A program made the position numbers and the translations under genes. Below are positions 45,736-54,338 of a DNA stretch of 64,000 nt, piece after piece; positions within the stretch are counted from its first letter, which is position 1; every line of letters begins with the position of its first letter. The stretch is from JANMEB01 sp041745295 (GTDB lineage: Bacteria; Planctomycetota; Planctomycetia; Pirellulales; Pirellulaceae). The stretch lies in the NCBI GenBank assembly GCA_041745295.1, contig JBGTJE010000097.1, positions 124,001 through 188,000 of the forward strand, written 5' to 3'. Under the pieces are notes generated by a model. That model ran no database searches. It had not been told where the DNA came from and saw nothing but the letters and a program-made list of their open reading frames with translations.

Positions 45736-46443
45736 TTAAGAGTCCAACGACAAATTCGGCTTGGCCGACGGTTTTTCTTCGGCGTAGCTGGGGCGGTAGT
45801 ATTCTGGGACTAGCGCGAACGGGTCGTGGGTCCCGCCGCGCTCAAAGTGCTGCCGAGCAAGGCGCCCCAAGAGGGCGGCATCCGGATTCCAGAGAATCGG
45901 ATCGGCGATTGGGATTTGCTTTGTTGGTGTCCATTTCATGAGTCCTGGGCCCGTCAAGATCTCATCCGGAGAAAGCGAAGAATTCAGGTCCTCTGAATTC
46001 AAAATTGTCACCGGCGCGATGGATTCCAATCGCCATGGTCCTTGTGTGCGGTATCGTCCGACGAAAAACTCGGATCGCTGAGCGTCCATGATCGGGCGAA
46101 TGATTTCGCCTGTCGTCCAGCCTCGTGCCGATGCCGTCGCGGCGGCGATGAGTTCGAGCGAGTTGCAAGCGACGAGTGGGCATCCCAAAGCGTACGCCAG
46201 CGTCTTGGCGGCAGTGACACCGACCCGTAATCCGGTGAAGGCACCGGGTCCTTGCGTCACTCCGATGAGCTCGAATTGGCTCACTACCCAACCGGCCGCG
46301 ACAACCCCAGCTTGAATGCGGGGCAGTAAAACTCGGCTAATCGGCAGCGTGACGTCGATCCAGGGCTGAGCGACGACGATTTCCGCGTCAAGCAACGCCA
46401 CCCCCCAAGCCCGACTGGAAGTCTCGATCGCCAGGATTCTCAA
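45736..46443 (-). CDS. tsaB: tRNA threonylcarbamoyladenosine biosynthesis protein TsaB
   Basis: 235 aa from a TTG at 46443, supported by GGGAG seven bases upstream; the longer frame to 46563 is not conserved-looking. TsaB is the inactive ASKHA-fold partner that, with TsaD and TsaE, transfers threonylcarbamoyl to A37 of ANN-decoding tRNAs. Signatures: LRILAIETSSRAWGVALLD at the N-terminus, GVTQGPGAFTGLRVGVTAAK, and CNSLELIAAA. The C-terminal half is shorter and less conserved, as usual. It is divergent from the metallophosphoesterase pair, sharing a 237-bp upstream region. Confidence 0.92.
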   Translation of the reverse strand: MRILAIETSSRAWGVALLDAEIVVAQPWIDVTLPISRVLLPRIQAGVVAAGWVVSQFELIGVTQGPGAFTGLRVGVTAAKTLAYALGCPLVACNSLELIAAATASARGWTTGEIIRPIMDAQRSEFFVGRYRTQGPWRLESIAPVTILNSEDLNSSLSPDEILTGPGLMKWTPTKQIPIADPILWNPDAALLGRLARQHFERGGTHDPFALVPEYYRPSYAEEKPSAKPNLSLDS

Positions 46444-46680
46444 CGAGTTGCTCCCAAGGGTTGTGCTGGATGAGGGCCGGGATCGGGATGGTCGGAAATC
46501 TTGTCCGCGTGTTATTCTGCGAAAGAATAATCGTGCGGGGCTCCGATTGCACGACGCCACCAAAAAAAATAGACTTGTCCATCAGACTCGTAGGGCTTCC
46601 GCGCGAATGTCAGGGCCTTGCCAACATCCAATCTACGCAATCCTCGAGCCAACTTTTCGCGCCGCTTGGAACCGACCATC

Positions 46681-47436
46681 GTGAAACGAGCCATTATCAG
46701 CGATATCCACGCCAACTATGAGGCCCTCACGGCGGTTTTGTCTCATATCAAAACGCTTAACGTGGCGGAGATCATTTGTCTGGGCGACATTATTGGCTAT
46801 GGCCCCGATCCGGTGCGTTGCCTCGACGTGGTGATGGAAACTTGCGATCAGACGATTTTAGGCAATCATGACCAAGCCGCGATTTTCGACCCCGAGGGAT
46901 TTAATCCAATCGCCCTCCGCGCGATCTATTGGACTCGATCGCAAATGGAATTGGCCAATGATCACCCACGGTCCGACCGGCGCTGGGACTTTATCGGCGA
47001 ACGGCCGAGGCGGCACGATGAAGGCGAGTACCTCTTTGTGCATGGTTCGCCCCGCGATCCAACGAACGAATATGTTTTTCCGGAACACATTTACGAGGCC
47101 AGCCGAATCGATGCCTTGATGAAGCGATTTCAACAGTATTGCTTCCAAGGCCATACGCACATTCCGGGCGTATTCACGCACGATTGTCAGTTCATTCCCC
47201 CGGAAGAAAACAATTACTTTTTTCCGTTGGGCACGGACAAGCTGATGATCAACGTCGGCAGCGTTGGGCAGCCCCGAGACAACGATCCACGTGCGTGCTA
47301 CGTGGTGCTGGACAACGAGGCTAAAACGGTGCAATACTACCGAATTGAATACGACGTCGAAGCGACTCGTCAAAAGATTCTGAATATTGACGAACTCGAC
47401 GACATGTTAGGAGATCGGCTGCTGACGGGTCGCTAA
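46681..47436 (+). CDS. Metallophosphoesterase (calcineurin-like), first of a tandem pair
   Basis: 251 aa from a GTG at 46681. All metal-site motifs are present: ISDIHANYEAL (DxH), CLGDIIGYGPDP (GD), ILGNHDQ (GNHD), FVHGSPRD and QGHTHIPG (GHxH). The C-terminal signature INVGSVGQPRDNDPRACYVV is shared with the next gene. It resembles the bacterial YfcE/serine-threonine-phosphatase-like group acting on phosphodiesters or phosphoproteins. The substrate is unknown. The next gene starts 3 bp after the stop, so the two are surely co-transcribed. Confidence 0.9.
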   Translation: MKRAIISDIHANYEALTAVLSHIKTLNVAEIICLGDIIGYGPDPVRCLDVVMETCDQTILGNHDQAAIFDPEGFNPIALRAIYWTRSQMELANDHPRSDRRWDFIGERPRRHDEGEYLFVHGSPRDPTNEYVFPEHIYEASRIDALMKRFQQYCFQGHTHIPGVFTHDCQFIPPEENNYFFPLGTDKLMINVGSVGQPRDNDPRACYVVLDNEAKTVQYYRIEYDVEATRQKILNIDELDDMLGDRLLTGR

Positions 47437-47439
47437 GGC

Positions 47440-48198
47440 ATGGAAATGAACGATTCGGTTTGCGCAATAATAAGCGACATCCACGGCAACCTCGAAGCGC
47501 TCGACGCAGTACTTGAGGACATTGCCCGGCTGAACATCCAGCGGGTTTATTGCTTGGGGGATATTGTCGGATACGGACCCAATCCTTGCGAGTGCGTGGA
47601 CATCAGCGTTCGGTTCGACATGTGTTTGTTGGGCAATCACGACAACGGGGCGCTGTTTGATCCGGGCGGTTTTAGCAGTGGTGCGGAGCGCGCGATTTTT
47701 TGGACTCGCCGCATGATCGAAGACTCAAAATCAGCTGCCGCCAAGGAACGTTGGAATTTCCTGGCCAAGCTTCCGAGAATGTTCCGTGACGGCTCGACGC
47801 TGTTCGTGCACGGCTCGCCGCGCAATCCGCTATCCGAATACGTGTTTCCGGAAGATTCCGCAAATACGAATAAGATGTCGCGAATCTTCGCGTTGATCGA
47901 GCATGCCTGTTTTCACGGGCACACGCACGTGCCCGGCATTTTTTCCCAATCGGGGAAATTCTTTTCGCCGCGTGACTTGAATGGTCCGTACTTCATCGGC
48001 GATGAAAAGGTATTGATCAACGTGGGCAGCGTCGGGCAGCCGCGCGACAACGATCCACGCAGCTGCTATGTTATCGCCAAGGGAAATGAGGTCACGTTTC
48101 GCCGGGTGGTATATCCTTGGGAAAAAACGCGCGAGAAAATTTTGGCAATCGAAGAATTGGATAACTTTCTCGGTGATCGCCTGTTGGAAGGCAGATGA
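47440..48198 (+). CDS. Metallophosphoesterase (calcineurin-like), second of a tandem pair
   Basis: 252 aa, closely related to the preceding gene. Motifs: ISDIHGNLEALDAV, CLGDIVGYGPNPCE, LLGNHDNGA, FVHGSPRNPLSEYVFPED and HGHTHVPGIF, and the same INVGSVGQPRDNDPRSCYV end. Both copies keep every expected metal ligand, so neither looks like a pseudo-enzyme. The two arose by tandem duplication and have diverged, mainly in the region after GNHD and in the FFPL/FSPRD loop. A heterodimer or two substrates are both possible. yidC follows about 200 bp downstream. Confidence 0.9.
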   Translation: MEMNDSVCAIISDIHGNLEALDAVLEDIARLNIQRVYCLGDIVGYGPNPCECVDISVRFDMCLLGNHDNGALFDPGGFSSGAERAIFWTRRMIEDSKSAAAKERWNFLAKLPRMFRDGSTLFVHGSPRNPLSEYVFPEDSANTNKMSRIFALIEHACFHGHTHVPGIFSQSGKFFSPRDLNGPYFIGDEKVLINVGSVGQPRDNDPRSCYVIAKGNEVTFRRVVYPWEKTREKILAIEELDNFLGDRLLEGR

Positions 48199-48389
48199 CC
48201 CCTCGGCGATTCATCGATCTCGAGTCGCCGAAGGCCAACCGCGAAATGGCCAGAATTCCCCCTGGCGAATTCACCCCGCGTATCTCACAATACGTCGTAC
48301 CCAAGAGACGCGGTCCCAAGACGAATAGATTCCAACGCAGGGCCTGCTGTCGCGAAGGCGGGTCCACGTCGTCCAAACCAGAAAGCTAA
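48195..48389 (+). CDS. Small open frame between metallophosphoesterase and yidC (doubtful)
   Basis: 64 codons starting with an ATG that overlaps the previous stop by 4 bp (ATGA), and ending 7 bp before the yidC GTG. The protein is basic (about a dozen Arg/Lys) with no recognised domain. Position suits a coupled small gene, but the composition is also what unconstrained sequence would give. Confidence 0.25.
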   Translation: MTPRRFIDLESPKANREMARIPPGEFTPRISQYVVPKRRGPKTNRFQRRACCREGGSTSSKPES

Positions 48390-48396
48390 TTCGATC

Positions 48397-50808
48397 GTGG
48401 ACCACCGCCAAATAATTCGTTTTATCTTGATCGGTAGCGTCGCTTTCCTGGCAATGACGTTGTTGCAACCGATCTTGTTTCCGCCGCCACCCAAAGCCAA
48501 TCAGCCGGCGCCAAAACAGGTCCAGCCCGGTGACCCAGCGCCGGATGACGTTACGGCGGCTCAAGCGGAAAACGCCAATCCGGATTCGGCTGTCCATGAA
48601 AACGGCGATAAGACAAACGACGCGGCGGCCAAATCGACGGAGTACCCGGATTTAGAACCCAATCGGCTCGTAGCTCTAGGTGCGGTCGGGGTTGACACAC
48701 TTGATAAATTGATGGTGACCCTCGATAGCAAAGGTGCTGCGGTTCGGCGCATCGAATTAAACGCGCGATTTCCCAACGGCAAACTTCGCTATTATGACCA
48801 GGAAACTCGCGGTGCCTATCTGGGTTATTTGGACCTGACGCCCCATCCACGAGGCTGCGAGATTCATTTCGTCGGACCGGGTACTCCCGCCGCGATCGCA
48901 GGTTTGCAAGTCGGTGATGTGCTTACGTCGGTGAATGGGGAACCCATCGTTTCGCCCGACGATTTCGCCGCGATCATTGATCAAGCAAAGGTTGGTCAAC
49001 AGATCACACTCGCTTATCGTAGCGGCGTCGAGGAAAGCGCCGTGGACTCGACGTGCCAAATCACGCTTGTGCAAAAACCGCTAGAAGTCGTTGGTCCCGG
49101 CACCGGGCAATTGTACGATCCAAAATCGCCAACGCCGGCGTCATTCTTAGTTACGTTGCGAAAAAAAGTAGTCGAGCCGGGATGGCCCGAATTGGACGAA
49201 CAATTGACGCACGTCAATTGGAAGACCCGCGAGTTTGACGCGGATGGCTCGCGCGTGGTCGAATTCTCTCACGAGATTCCGGACTCGGTTCTGGCGCAAC
49301 ACGGACTCAACGGACCACTGCAATTAGTCAAACGATATTGGCTGCCCAAACCCACGGGGCTGGATGATTTTGAGAAAAACTACCATATCGATCTTCAAGT
49401 CGAAGTTCGAAACCTATCGGAAAAACCGGTCGCGGCCACGATGGAGATCGTCGGCCCAACCGGGACTAATATTGAAGGCTGGTGGTATCAAAACAAGATT
49501 CACGGCCGATCGTCCGCCGTGGGGTATGTCGCCGGCGCGCGCGATATCGTGGGCGGCAGCGAATTGGGCGGCTTTGTGTTTTGGGGAAACCCGGAAATTG
49601 TTCAGAACTATCTATCCAAGCGGCGAGAAAACCAGCCCGTTTTGCAGCCTTCGACCGACGCGAATAAGCTGAATTTTATCGGCGTCGATACGCTGTATTT
49701 TACGACTGCGCTAATTCCGGATGCGGCGGGTGCGTTGCCAGGCCAGTCCGCTCCCGTAACGCCGGATCCCTTCAAGCCGTATTCGGCGTTCGTGCACGTC
49801 GTAAGTCCTCCGTCGGCCATCCGGGAAAACCGAAGTCTTCAGCGAACGACTGACGTAACGTTTCGGCTTTTTTCCGATGAGTTTACCCTTGCGCCAGCGA
49901 GCGCTGGTGCGCCGGATGCCAGCGTCTATCGCCAGACATTCAACCTATTTTCCGGTCCCAAGGAACCTTCGCTGCTGCAGAAGTACGCCGTGGGCCAACG
50001 GAACAATCTCGCCGAAGTCGAGACCTACGGTTGGTTCGCGGCATTCTCTAAGCCGCTGGTGTGGCTTCTGCGATTTTTCTATTCGTGGGTGCACAACTAT
50101 GGTATTGCGATCATCATGCTGACGGTGATCGTTCGCCTCATCCTGATGCCGATTTCGCGCAAAGTCGCCATGAACGCGCAAGCGTCGGCCAAGATGATGC
50201 AGACACTGCAACCGGAAATCAAACGGCTTTCGGAGCGTTATAAGGACGACCTTGAGAAACGTATGCGGGCCCAGCAAGAGCTGTTTGCCAAACACGGATT
50301 CAATCCGGTGAAGCAACAATTCGGCGGGTGCATCTTGGTGTTCTTGCAGCTTCCGATCTTCATTGGCCTTTATCGTGGACTTTCGGTGGACGTTGCGCTG
50401 CGTGGTCAACCGCTGTTCCCAGGATTGCAATGGTGTTCCGACTTGGCCGCGCCGGATCAACTGTTGTATTGGAAGAATTGGATGCCAAGCTTTTTGGCGA
50501 GCGAAACTAGTTGGTTTGGTCCGTATCTCAATCTACTTCCGCTCATCACGATTGTCTTGTTTCTGGTGCAGACCAAATTGTTCATGCCTCCGCCGACCGA
50601 TGATCAACAAAAGGTCGCGCAGCGTATGATGACCATCATGATGGTCTTTATGAGCGTGTTGTTTTTCAAAGTACCGAGCGGATTGTGTTTGTATTTCATC
50701 ACCTCGAGCATTTGGGGAATGGTGGAGCGCGCGTTCTTGCCTAAATTCAAACCGCCGGCTGGCTCAGCAACGGCATCCGTGTCGGGCGAAGCTAATCCCA
50801 GCCGCTAA
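48397..50808 (+). CDS. yidC: Membrane protein insertase YidC with inserted PDZ domain
   Basis: 803 aa, GTG start. Inserts and folds inner-membrane proteins, alone or with SecYEG. An N-terminal TM (IIRFILIGSVAFLAMTLLQP) is followed by a Pro/Gln-rich linker and the periplasmic domain. Residues about 138-228 interrupt that domain with a PDZ module: YLGYLDLTPHP, then GTPAAIAGLQVGDVLTSVNG. The conserved C-terminal insertase core runs from about 560: NYGIAIIMLTVIVRLILMPI with the groove Arg, QPEIKRLSERYKDD, QLPIFIGLYRGL, and TM segments to the end. Normal length is 540-620 aa, so the excess is the PDZ and enlarged periplasmic part. mnmE follows, a common bacterial neighbour. Confidence 0.95.
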   Translation: MDHRQIIRFILIGSVAFLAMTLLQPILFPPPPKANQPAPKQVQPGDPAPDDVTAAQAENANPDSAVHENGDKTNDAAAKSTEYPDLEPNRLVALGAVGVDTLDKLMVTLDSKGAAVRRIELNARFPNGKLRYYDQETRGAYLGYLDLTPHPRGCEIHFVGPGTPAAIAGLQVGDVLTSVNGEPIVSPDDFAAIIDQAKVGQQITLAYRSGVEESAVDSTCQITLVQKPLEVVGPGTGQLYDPKSPTPASFLVTLRKKVVEPGWPELDEQLTHVNWKTREFDADGSRVVEFSHEIPDSVLAQHGLNGPLQLVKRYWLPKPTGLDDFEKNYHIDLQVEVRNLSEKPVAATMEIVGPTGTNIEGWWYQNKIHGRSSAVGYVAGARDIVGGSELGGFVFWGNPEIVQNYLSKRRENQPVLQPSTDANKLNFIGVDTLYFTTALIPDAAGALPGQSAPVTPDPFKPYSAFVHVVSPPSAIRENRSLQRTTDVTFRLFSDEFTLAPASAGAPDASVYRQTFNLFSGPKEPSLLQKYAVGQRNNLAEVETYGWFAAFSKPLVWLLRFFYSWVHNYGIAIIMLTVIVRLILMPISRKVAMNAQASAKMMQTLQPEIKRLSERYKDDLEKRMRAQQELFAKHGFNPVKQQFGGCILVFLQLPIFIGLYRGLSVDVALRGQPLFPGLQWCSDLAAPDQLLYWKNWMPSFLASETSWFGPYLNLLPLITIVLFLVQTKLFMPPPTDDQQKVAQRMMTIMMVFMSVLFFKVPSGLCLYFITSSIWGMVERAFLPKFKPPAGSATASVSGEANPSR

Positions 50809-51347
50809 GTTCAACGAATCGGGCAAAGCTAAGTGCAAATCTCAATTCCAGAATCGTTCCCTCGCCCCGCTTCGGGCAACCTTATGCACGGTAGATAGCA
50901 ATAACTTAGATCTGGTTCCCAGGTAGAGCCTGAGGGTGTCCTGGAATTGGGCGAGTGCGGCCGCGTGCTTTTCGTCATTCCGGGCTGAGACCCGGAATTC
51001 AGGCCCACGGAAGGAGAATTGCCAAGCAATCGTTGACTTAACGTGTCTTACTTGTGTACAGATTCCGCCCTAGGCACGCACTCGCTTCAACGTCTTGGGT
51101 CGCGCATCGTCTTAGCATGGCTAATCCCCATCCGTGGAAGATGGATTCCGGGGCTCAGCCCGGAATGACGGCTGCGCGGCTTATGGCACAGTGGCATCGC
51201 AAACCGCGCAGTCTGAAAAGGCAATGATTGAATTCCAGGACTCCCTCAGACTCCCGTCTGGGAACAAGGATTTTATTGGGCGTTCTTGAGTTTTGAGATA
51301 GGATCCAAGGGTTGCCGAATCCTCCCGTAACCATTTTCGCGAATCGC
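50809..51347. other. Intergenic region with dispersed repeats
   Basis: At 50857-50877 there is a fragment of the TTCCCTCGCCCCGCTTCGGG element (compare 59164-59203). Facing copies of the CATTCCGGGCTGAGACCCGG element lie at 50974-51001 (forward) and 51132-51169 (reverse), about 130 bp apart. No gene. The mnmE promoter must lie in the last part. Confidence 0.65.
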
Positions 51348-52766
51348 ATGAGTGTCGTTGATTTAGATCCGAATCGTACGATTGCCGCCATCGCGTCGGC
51401 ATTGGGACCGGCAATGCGCGGGATCGTGCGGCTCAGCGGTCCGCAAACCCTGGCTTGTTTGAATCGGCTTTGCAACCCCGAAATTGCGGCGCCCCAAGGC
51501 GCCCGATCGTTTGCCACCCATTTGCGCTTGACCGGGATTACAAGTCCCGTCAGCGCGAACATATTGTTGTGGCCCGATTCTCGCAGCTATACCCGGCAGC
51601 AATCCGCCGAAATTCATCTAATTGGCAGTCTGCCCGTGGTTGAGGCACTCGTGGATTCGCTTTGTCAAAACGGCGCAGCGCTGGCTTGCCCCGGCGAATT
51701 TACACTGCGGGCGTTTTTGGCCGGCCGGCTCGACCTGTCGCAAGCGGAAGCGGTCATCGGGGCAGTCGAGGCCTCCAACGAAACTGAGTTCGCGATTGCA
51801 ATGGCGCAAAGCGCCGGCGGACTGCGCGATCCGCTGGACAAGCTGCGTAACGAGCTGCTCGAGTTGCTTGCCCATTTGGAGGCCGGCCTAGATTTTGTCG
51901 AGGATGACATTCAATTTATTTCGCGAACTGAACTGCAATCAGCGATTCAAGAGATCCAGACGGCCGTGCAATCGATCATCCGCCAGATTTCCAATAGAAA
52001 CTTGAATGAAAATGGTTGGCGCGTCGCGTTAATCGGTCGACCGAATGTCGGCAAGAGCAGCTTATTCAATGCGCTGGTCGGACGGTCGGCGGCGATCGCG
52101 ACCGACGTTGCGGGGACTACTCGAGATTATTTGGTTGAGTCGCTATCCTTCGGCGCATTCGAGATCCGTCTCATCGACACCGCGGGACTTGATTCCAGCA
52201 ACATTGGCCAACTCCGACCCAATGAAATTGAGAACGAGGGCCGATCTCAAGCGTTTGACCGCCCCATCGTTTCGATCCACGAACTTGCGCAAATGCGTTC
52301 ACGGGAAGTGACCGCACAATCGAACTTGCAATTACTGTGTATCGAGCGGGGGCAGGAGCTCGATGCGTGGGAAGAGCAGATACTTCGTGAGGCGGGCGAT
52401 GACTTGTTGTGCGTTGCGACCAAAGCCGATTTGCAGCGCGCGGAATCGCCGACCGTTGGAATTCCCGTAAGTGCCCTAACCGGCCAGGGTCTGGATGAAC
52501 TTAAAAGCAAGATATGCGAGCGGCTCGATTTTCTGAGCCATCGCGCGGCAGCCTATTTGCCGACCGTCGCACGATGCGCCGAGTCATTGGCACTCGCCGA
52601 CCACGCACTGCAGCGCGCCGCGGACGAACTGCGCGATCAAGCCGGTGATGAGATCATTGCTGCTGAATTTCGCGCGGCGCTGGAACATCTTGGCCGCATT
52701 GTAGGCGCTGTCTACACCGATGAAATACTGGACCGAATCTTTAGTCGGTTCTGTATCGGCAAATAG
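51348..52766 (+). CDS. mnmE: tRNA uridine-5-carboxymethylaminomethyl(34) synthesis GTPase MnmE
   Basis: 472 aa from the ATG at 51348. With MnmG it modifies wobble uridine 34 of certain tRNAs. N-terminal folate-binding domain: TIAAIASALGPAMRGIVRLS and LACPGEFTLRAFLAGRLDL. G domain: GRPNVGKSSLFNALV (G1), TDVAGTTRD (G2), DTAGL (G3) and TKAD (G4). The chain ends in FCIGK, whose Cys is the conserved C-terminal cysteine. The region between G3 and G4 is somewhat divergent (NIGQLRPNEIENEG). No clear ribosome-binding site; an in-frame TTG at 51312 is the alternative. It follows yidC on the same strand. Confidence 0.96.
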   Translation: MSVVDLDPNRTIAAIASALGPAMRGIVRLSGPQTLACLNRLCNPEIAAPQGARSFATHLRLTGITSPVSANILLWPDSRSYTRQQSAEIHLIGSLPVVEALVDSLCQNGAALACPGEFTLRAFLAGRLDLSQAEAVIGAVEASNETEFAIAMAQSAGGLRDPLDKLRNELLELLAHLEAGLDFVEDDIQFISRTELQSAIQEIQTAVQSIIRQISNRNLNENGWRVALIGRPNVGKSSLFNALVGRSAAIATDVAGTTRDYLVESLSFGAFEIRLIDTAGLDSSNIGQLRPNEIENEGRSQAFDRPIVSIHELAQMRSREVTAQSNLQLLCIERGQELDAWEEQILREAGDDLLCVATKADLQRAESPTVGIPVSALTGQGLDELKSKICERLDFLSHRAAAYLPTVARCAESLALADHALQRAADELRDQAGDEIIAAEFRAALEHLGRIVGAVYTDEILDRIFSRFCIGK

Positions 52767-52907
52767 TCTGTGCCCCAAATCGAATGACCGATGCGCCGAT
52801 CGATTGATGCAATTCTTGGTTATGTTGGCACGAGCGTACCCGTGATGGGGTCCAATTGATATAGTTACGATTCAACGAATTCGATCCCGCCAATCGTGGA
52901 GGTTTTC

Positions 52908-54254
52908 ATGATTTCATGCTGCTGTCTCGCGTCGACGGTCCAGCTTCTTGCCAGCAGTGACCACTCAGATCCAGTGACTCCCGTCTTGTTGGGGATTTCG
53001 ATCATATTGTTGGCCGCCAAATTCGGTGGTGACCTCATGCTGCGCTTGCGACAGCCGCCTGTTCTGGGCGAGTTGTTAGTAGGAGTAATTCTCGGCAACC
53101 TTGTGCTGATTGGATTCAATGGAATGGAATTCCTCAGAATGGCGGGACCCGAGGAGGGAATGGATGCCGCGACTGGAGTCAACAGTACCGCGACGGTCAT
53201 GGATATTTTGGCGCGAATCGGCGTGATCTTGTTGCTGTTCGAAGTCGGTCTGGAGTCTGATCTGCGGGAAATGAGCAAAGTTGGACTGTCGTCGTTGCTC
53301 GTCGCAGTTTTAGGCGTTGTCGCGCCGATGGGACTGGGATGGGCGGCCAGCGTCTGGTTGTTGCCGAATCAATCGTGGCACGTTCACCTTTTCATAGGCG
53401 CCACACTTTGCGCAACAAGCGTTGGTATAACGGCGCGCGTCTTAAAGGACTTGGGAAAAACCCATGCGAAGGAGTCTAAGATTGTTCTTGGCGCGGCCGT
53501 GATCGACGATGTGCTTGGATTGGTCATTCTTGCCGTCGTCCAGGCGATTATTGTGAATGGCTCGGCCAGTCCGCTGGAAGTCGCGTTTATCATCGCCAAG
53601 GCCGTTGGCTTCTTGGTGGGGGCGATAGTACTCGGCGAGTGGCTAAGCCCGCGGCTATTCAGGCTGGCGTCACTATTGCGGGGACACGGCATGTTGGTCG
53701 TTACCGGACTCGTCATTTGCTTTGGCCTGTCCTGGGTCGCAAATCTCATGGGACTAGCGCCCATCGTCGGGGCGTTCGCCGCCGGAGTGATTCTTGACCG
53801 AAAACACTACCGCCCGCTGCAAAGCAAAAATGACGAACGCTCGCTCGAAGACTGGGTAATGCCCATTACAACATTACTGGTACCCATCTTTTTCGTCATG
53901 ATGGGATTCCAAGTCAACCTTGCGAATCTACTCGATCCATCGGTCTTAATATTGGCCGCTGGTATCACGGTCGCTGCCGTGATCGGCAAACAGGCCTGTT
54001 CGCTCGGCGTGGTTGGCCGAGGTGTGGACCGTCTATCGGTCGGGATAGGAATGATTCCTCGCGGCGAAGTAGGTCTTATTTTCGCGGCCATCGGCCATCG
54101 CCTGGTGAGCGACGGCAAGGCAGTCATCGACTCGACGGTTTACACGGCAATAATCGTCATGGTGATGGTCACGACACTCATTACGCCACCGTTGCTGAGT
54201 TGGTCAATGAGGCGAAAGGACCGAACTAACGATCCGATCAATGCGCTGCCTTGA
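52908..54254 (+). CDS. CPA2-family cation/proton antiporter
   Basis: 448 aa from the ATG at 52908, with GGAGG five bases upstream. About 12-13 membrane segments. Family motifs: LRQPPVLGELLVGVILG, ILLLFEVGLESDL, ATSVGITARVLKDLG, and GAAVIDDVLGLVIL, whose Asp pair is the ion site of electrogenic CPA2 (NapA/KefB-like) transporters. GMIPRGEVGLIFAAIG is the usual C-terminal signature. No RCK/TrkA nucleotide-binding domain follows, so regulation by NAD(H) is unlikely. It exchanges Na+ or K+ for protons across the inner membrane. The ion cannot be told from the sequence. Confidence 0.93.
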   Translation: MISCCCLASTVQLLASSDHSDPVTPVLLGISIILLAAKFGGDLMLRLRQPPVLGELLVGVILGNLVLIGFNGMEFLRMAGPEEGMDAATGVNSTATVMDILARIGVILLLFEVGLESDLREMSKVGLSSLLVAVLGVVAPMGLGWAASVWLLPNQSWHVHLFIGATLCATSVGITARVLKDLGKTHAKESKIVLGAAVIDDVLGLVILAVVQAIIVNGSASPLEVAFIIAKAVGFLVGAIVLGEWLSPRLFRLASLLRGHGMLVVTGLVICFGLSWVANLMGLAPIVGAFAAGVILDRKHYRPLQSKNDERSLEDWVMPITTLLVPIFFVMMGFQVNLANLLDPSVLILAAGITVAAVIGKQACSLGVVGRGVDRLSVGIGMIPRGEVGLIFAAIGHRLVSDGKAVIDSTVYTAIIVMVMVTTLITPPLLSWSMRRKDRTNDPINALP

Positions 54255-54338
54255 TCGTAATTTCAACCCATCCGTCGCCGGTTTATCGGATTGACACTGC
54301 TCGACGGCGGATGAGAATGATCGAGGCGTGCGAAAGGC

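Noticed and set aside
51312..51347. TTG start extension of mnmE
   Set aside because: MnmE proteins begin a few residues before the TIAAIA strand. The ATG at 51348 gives the usual length.
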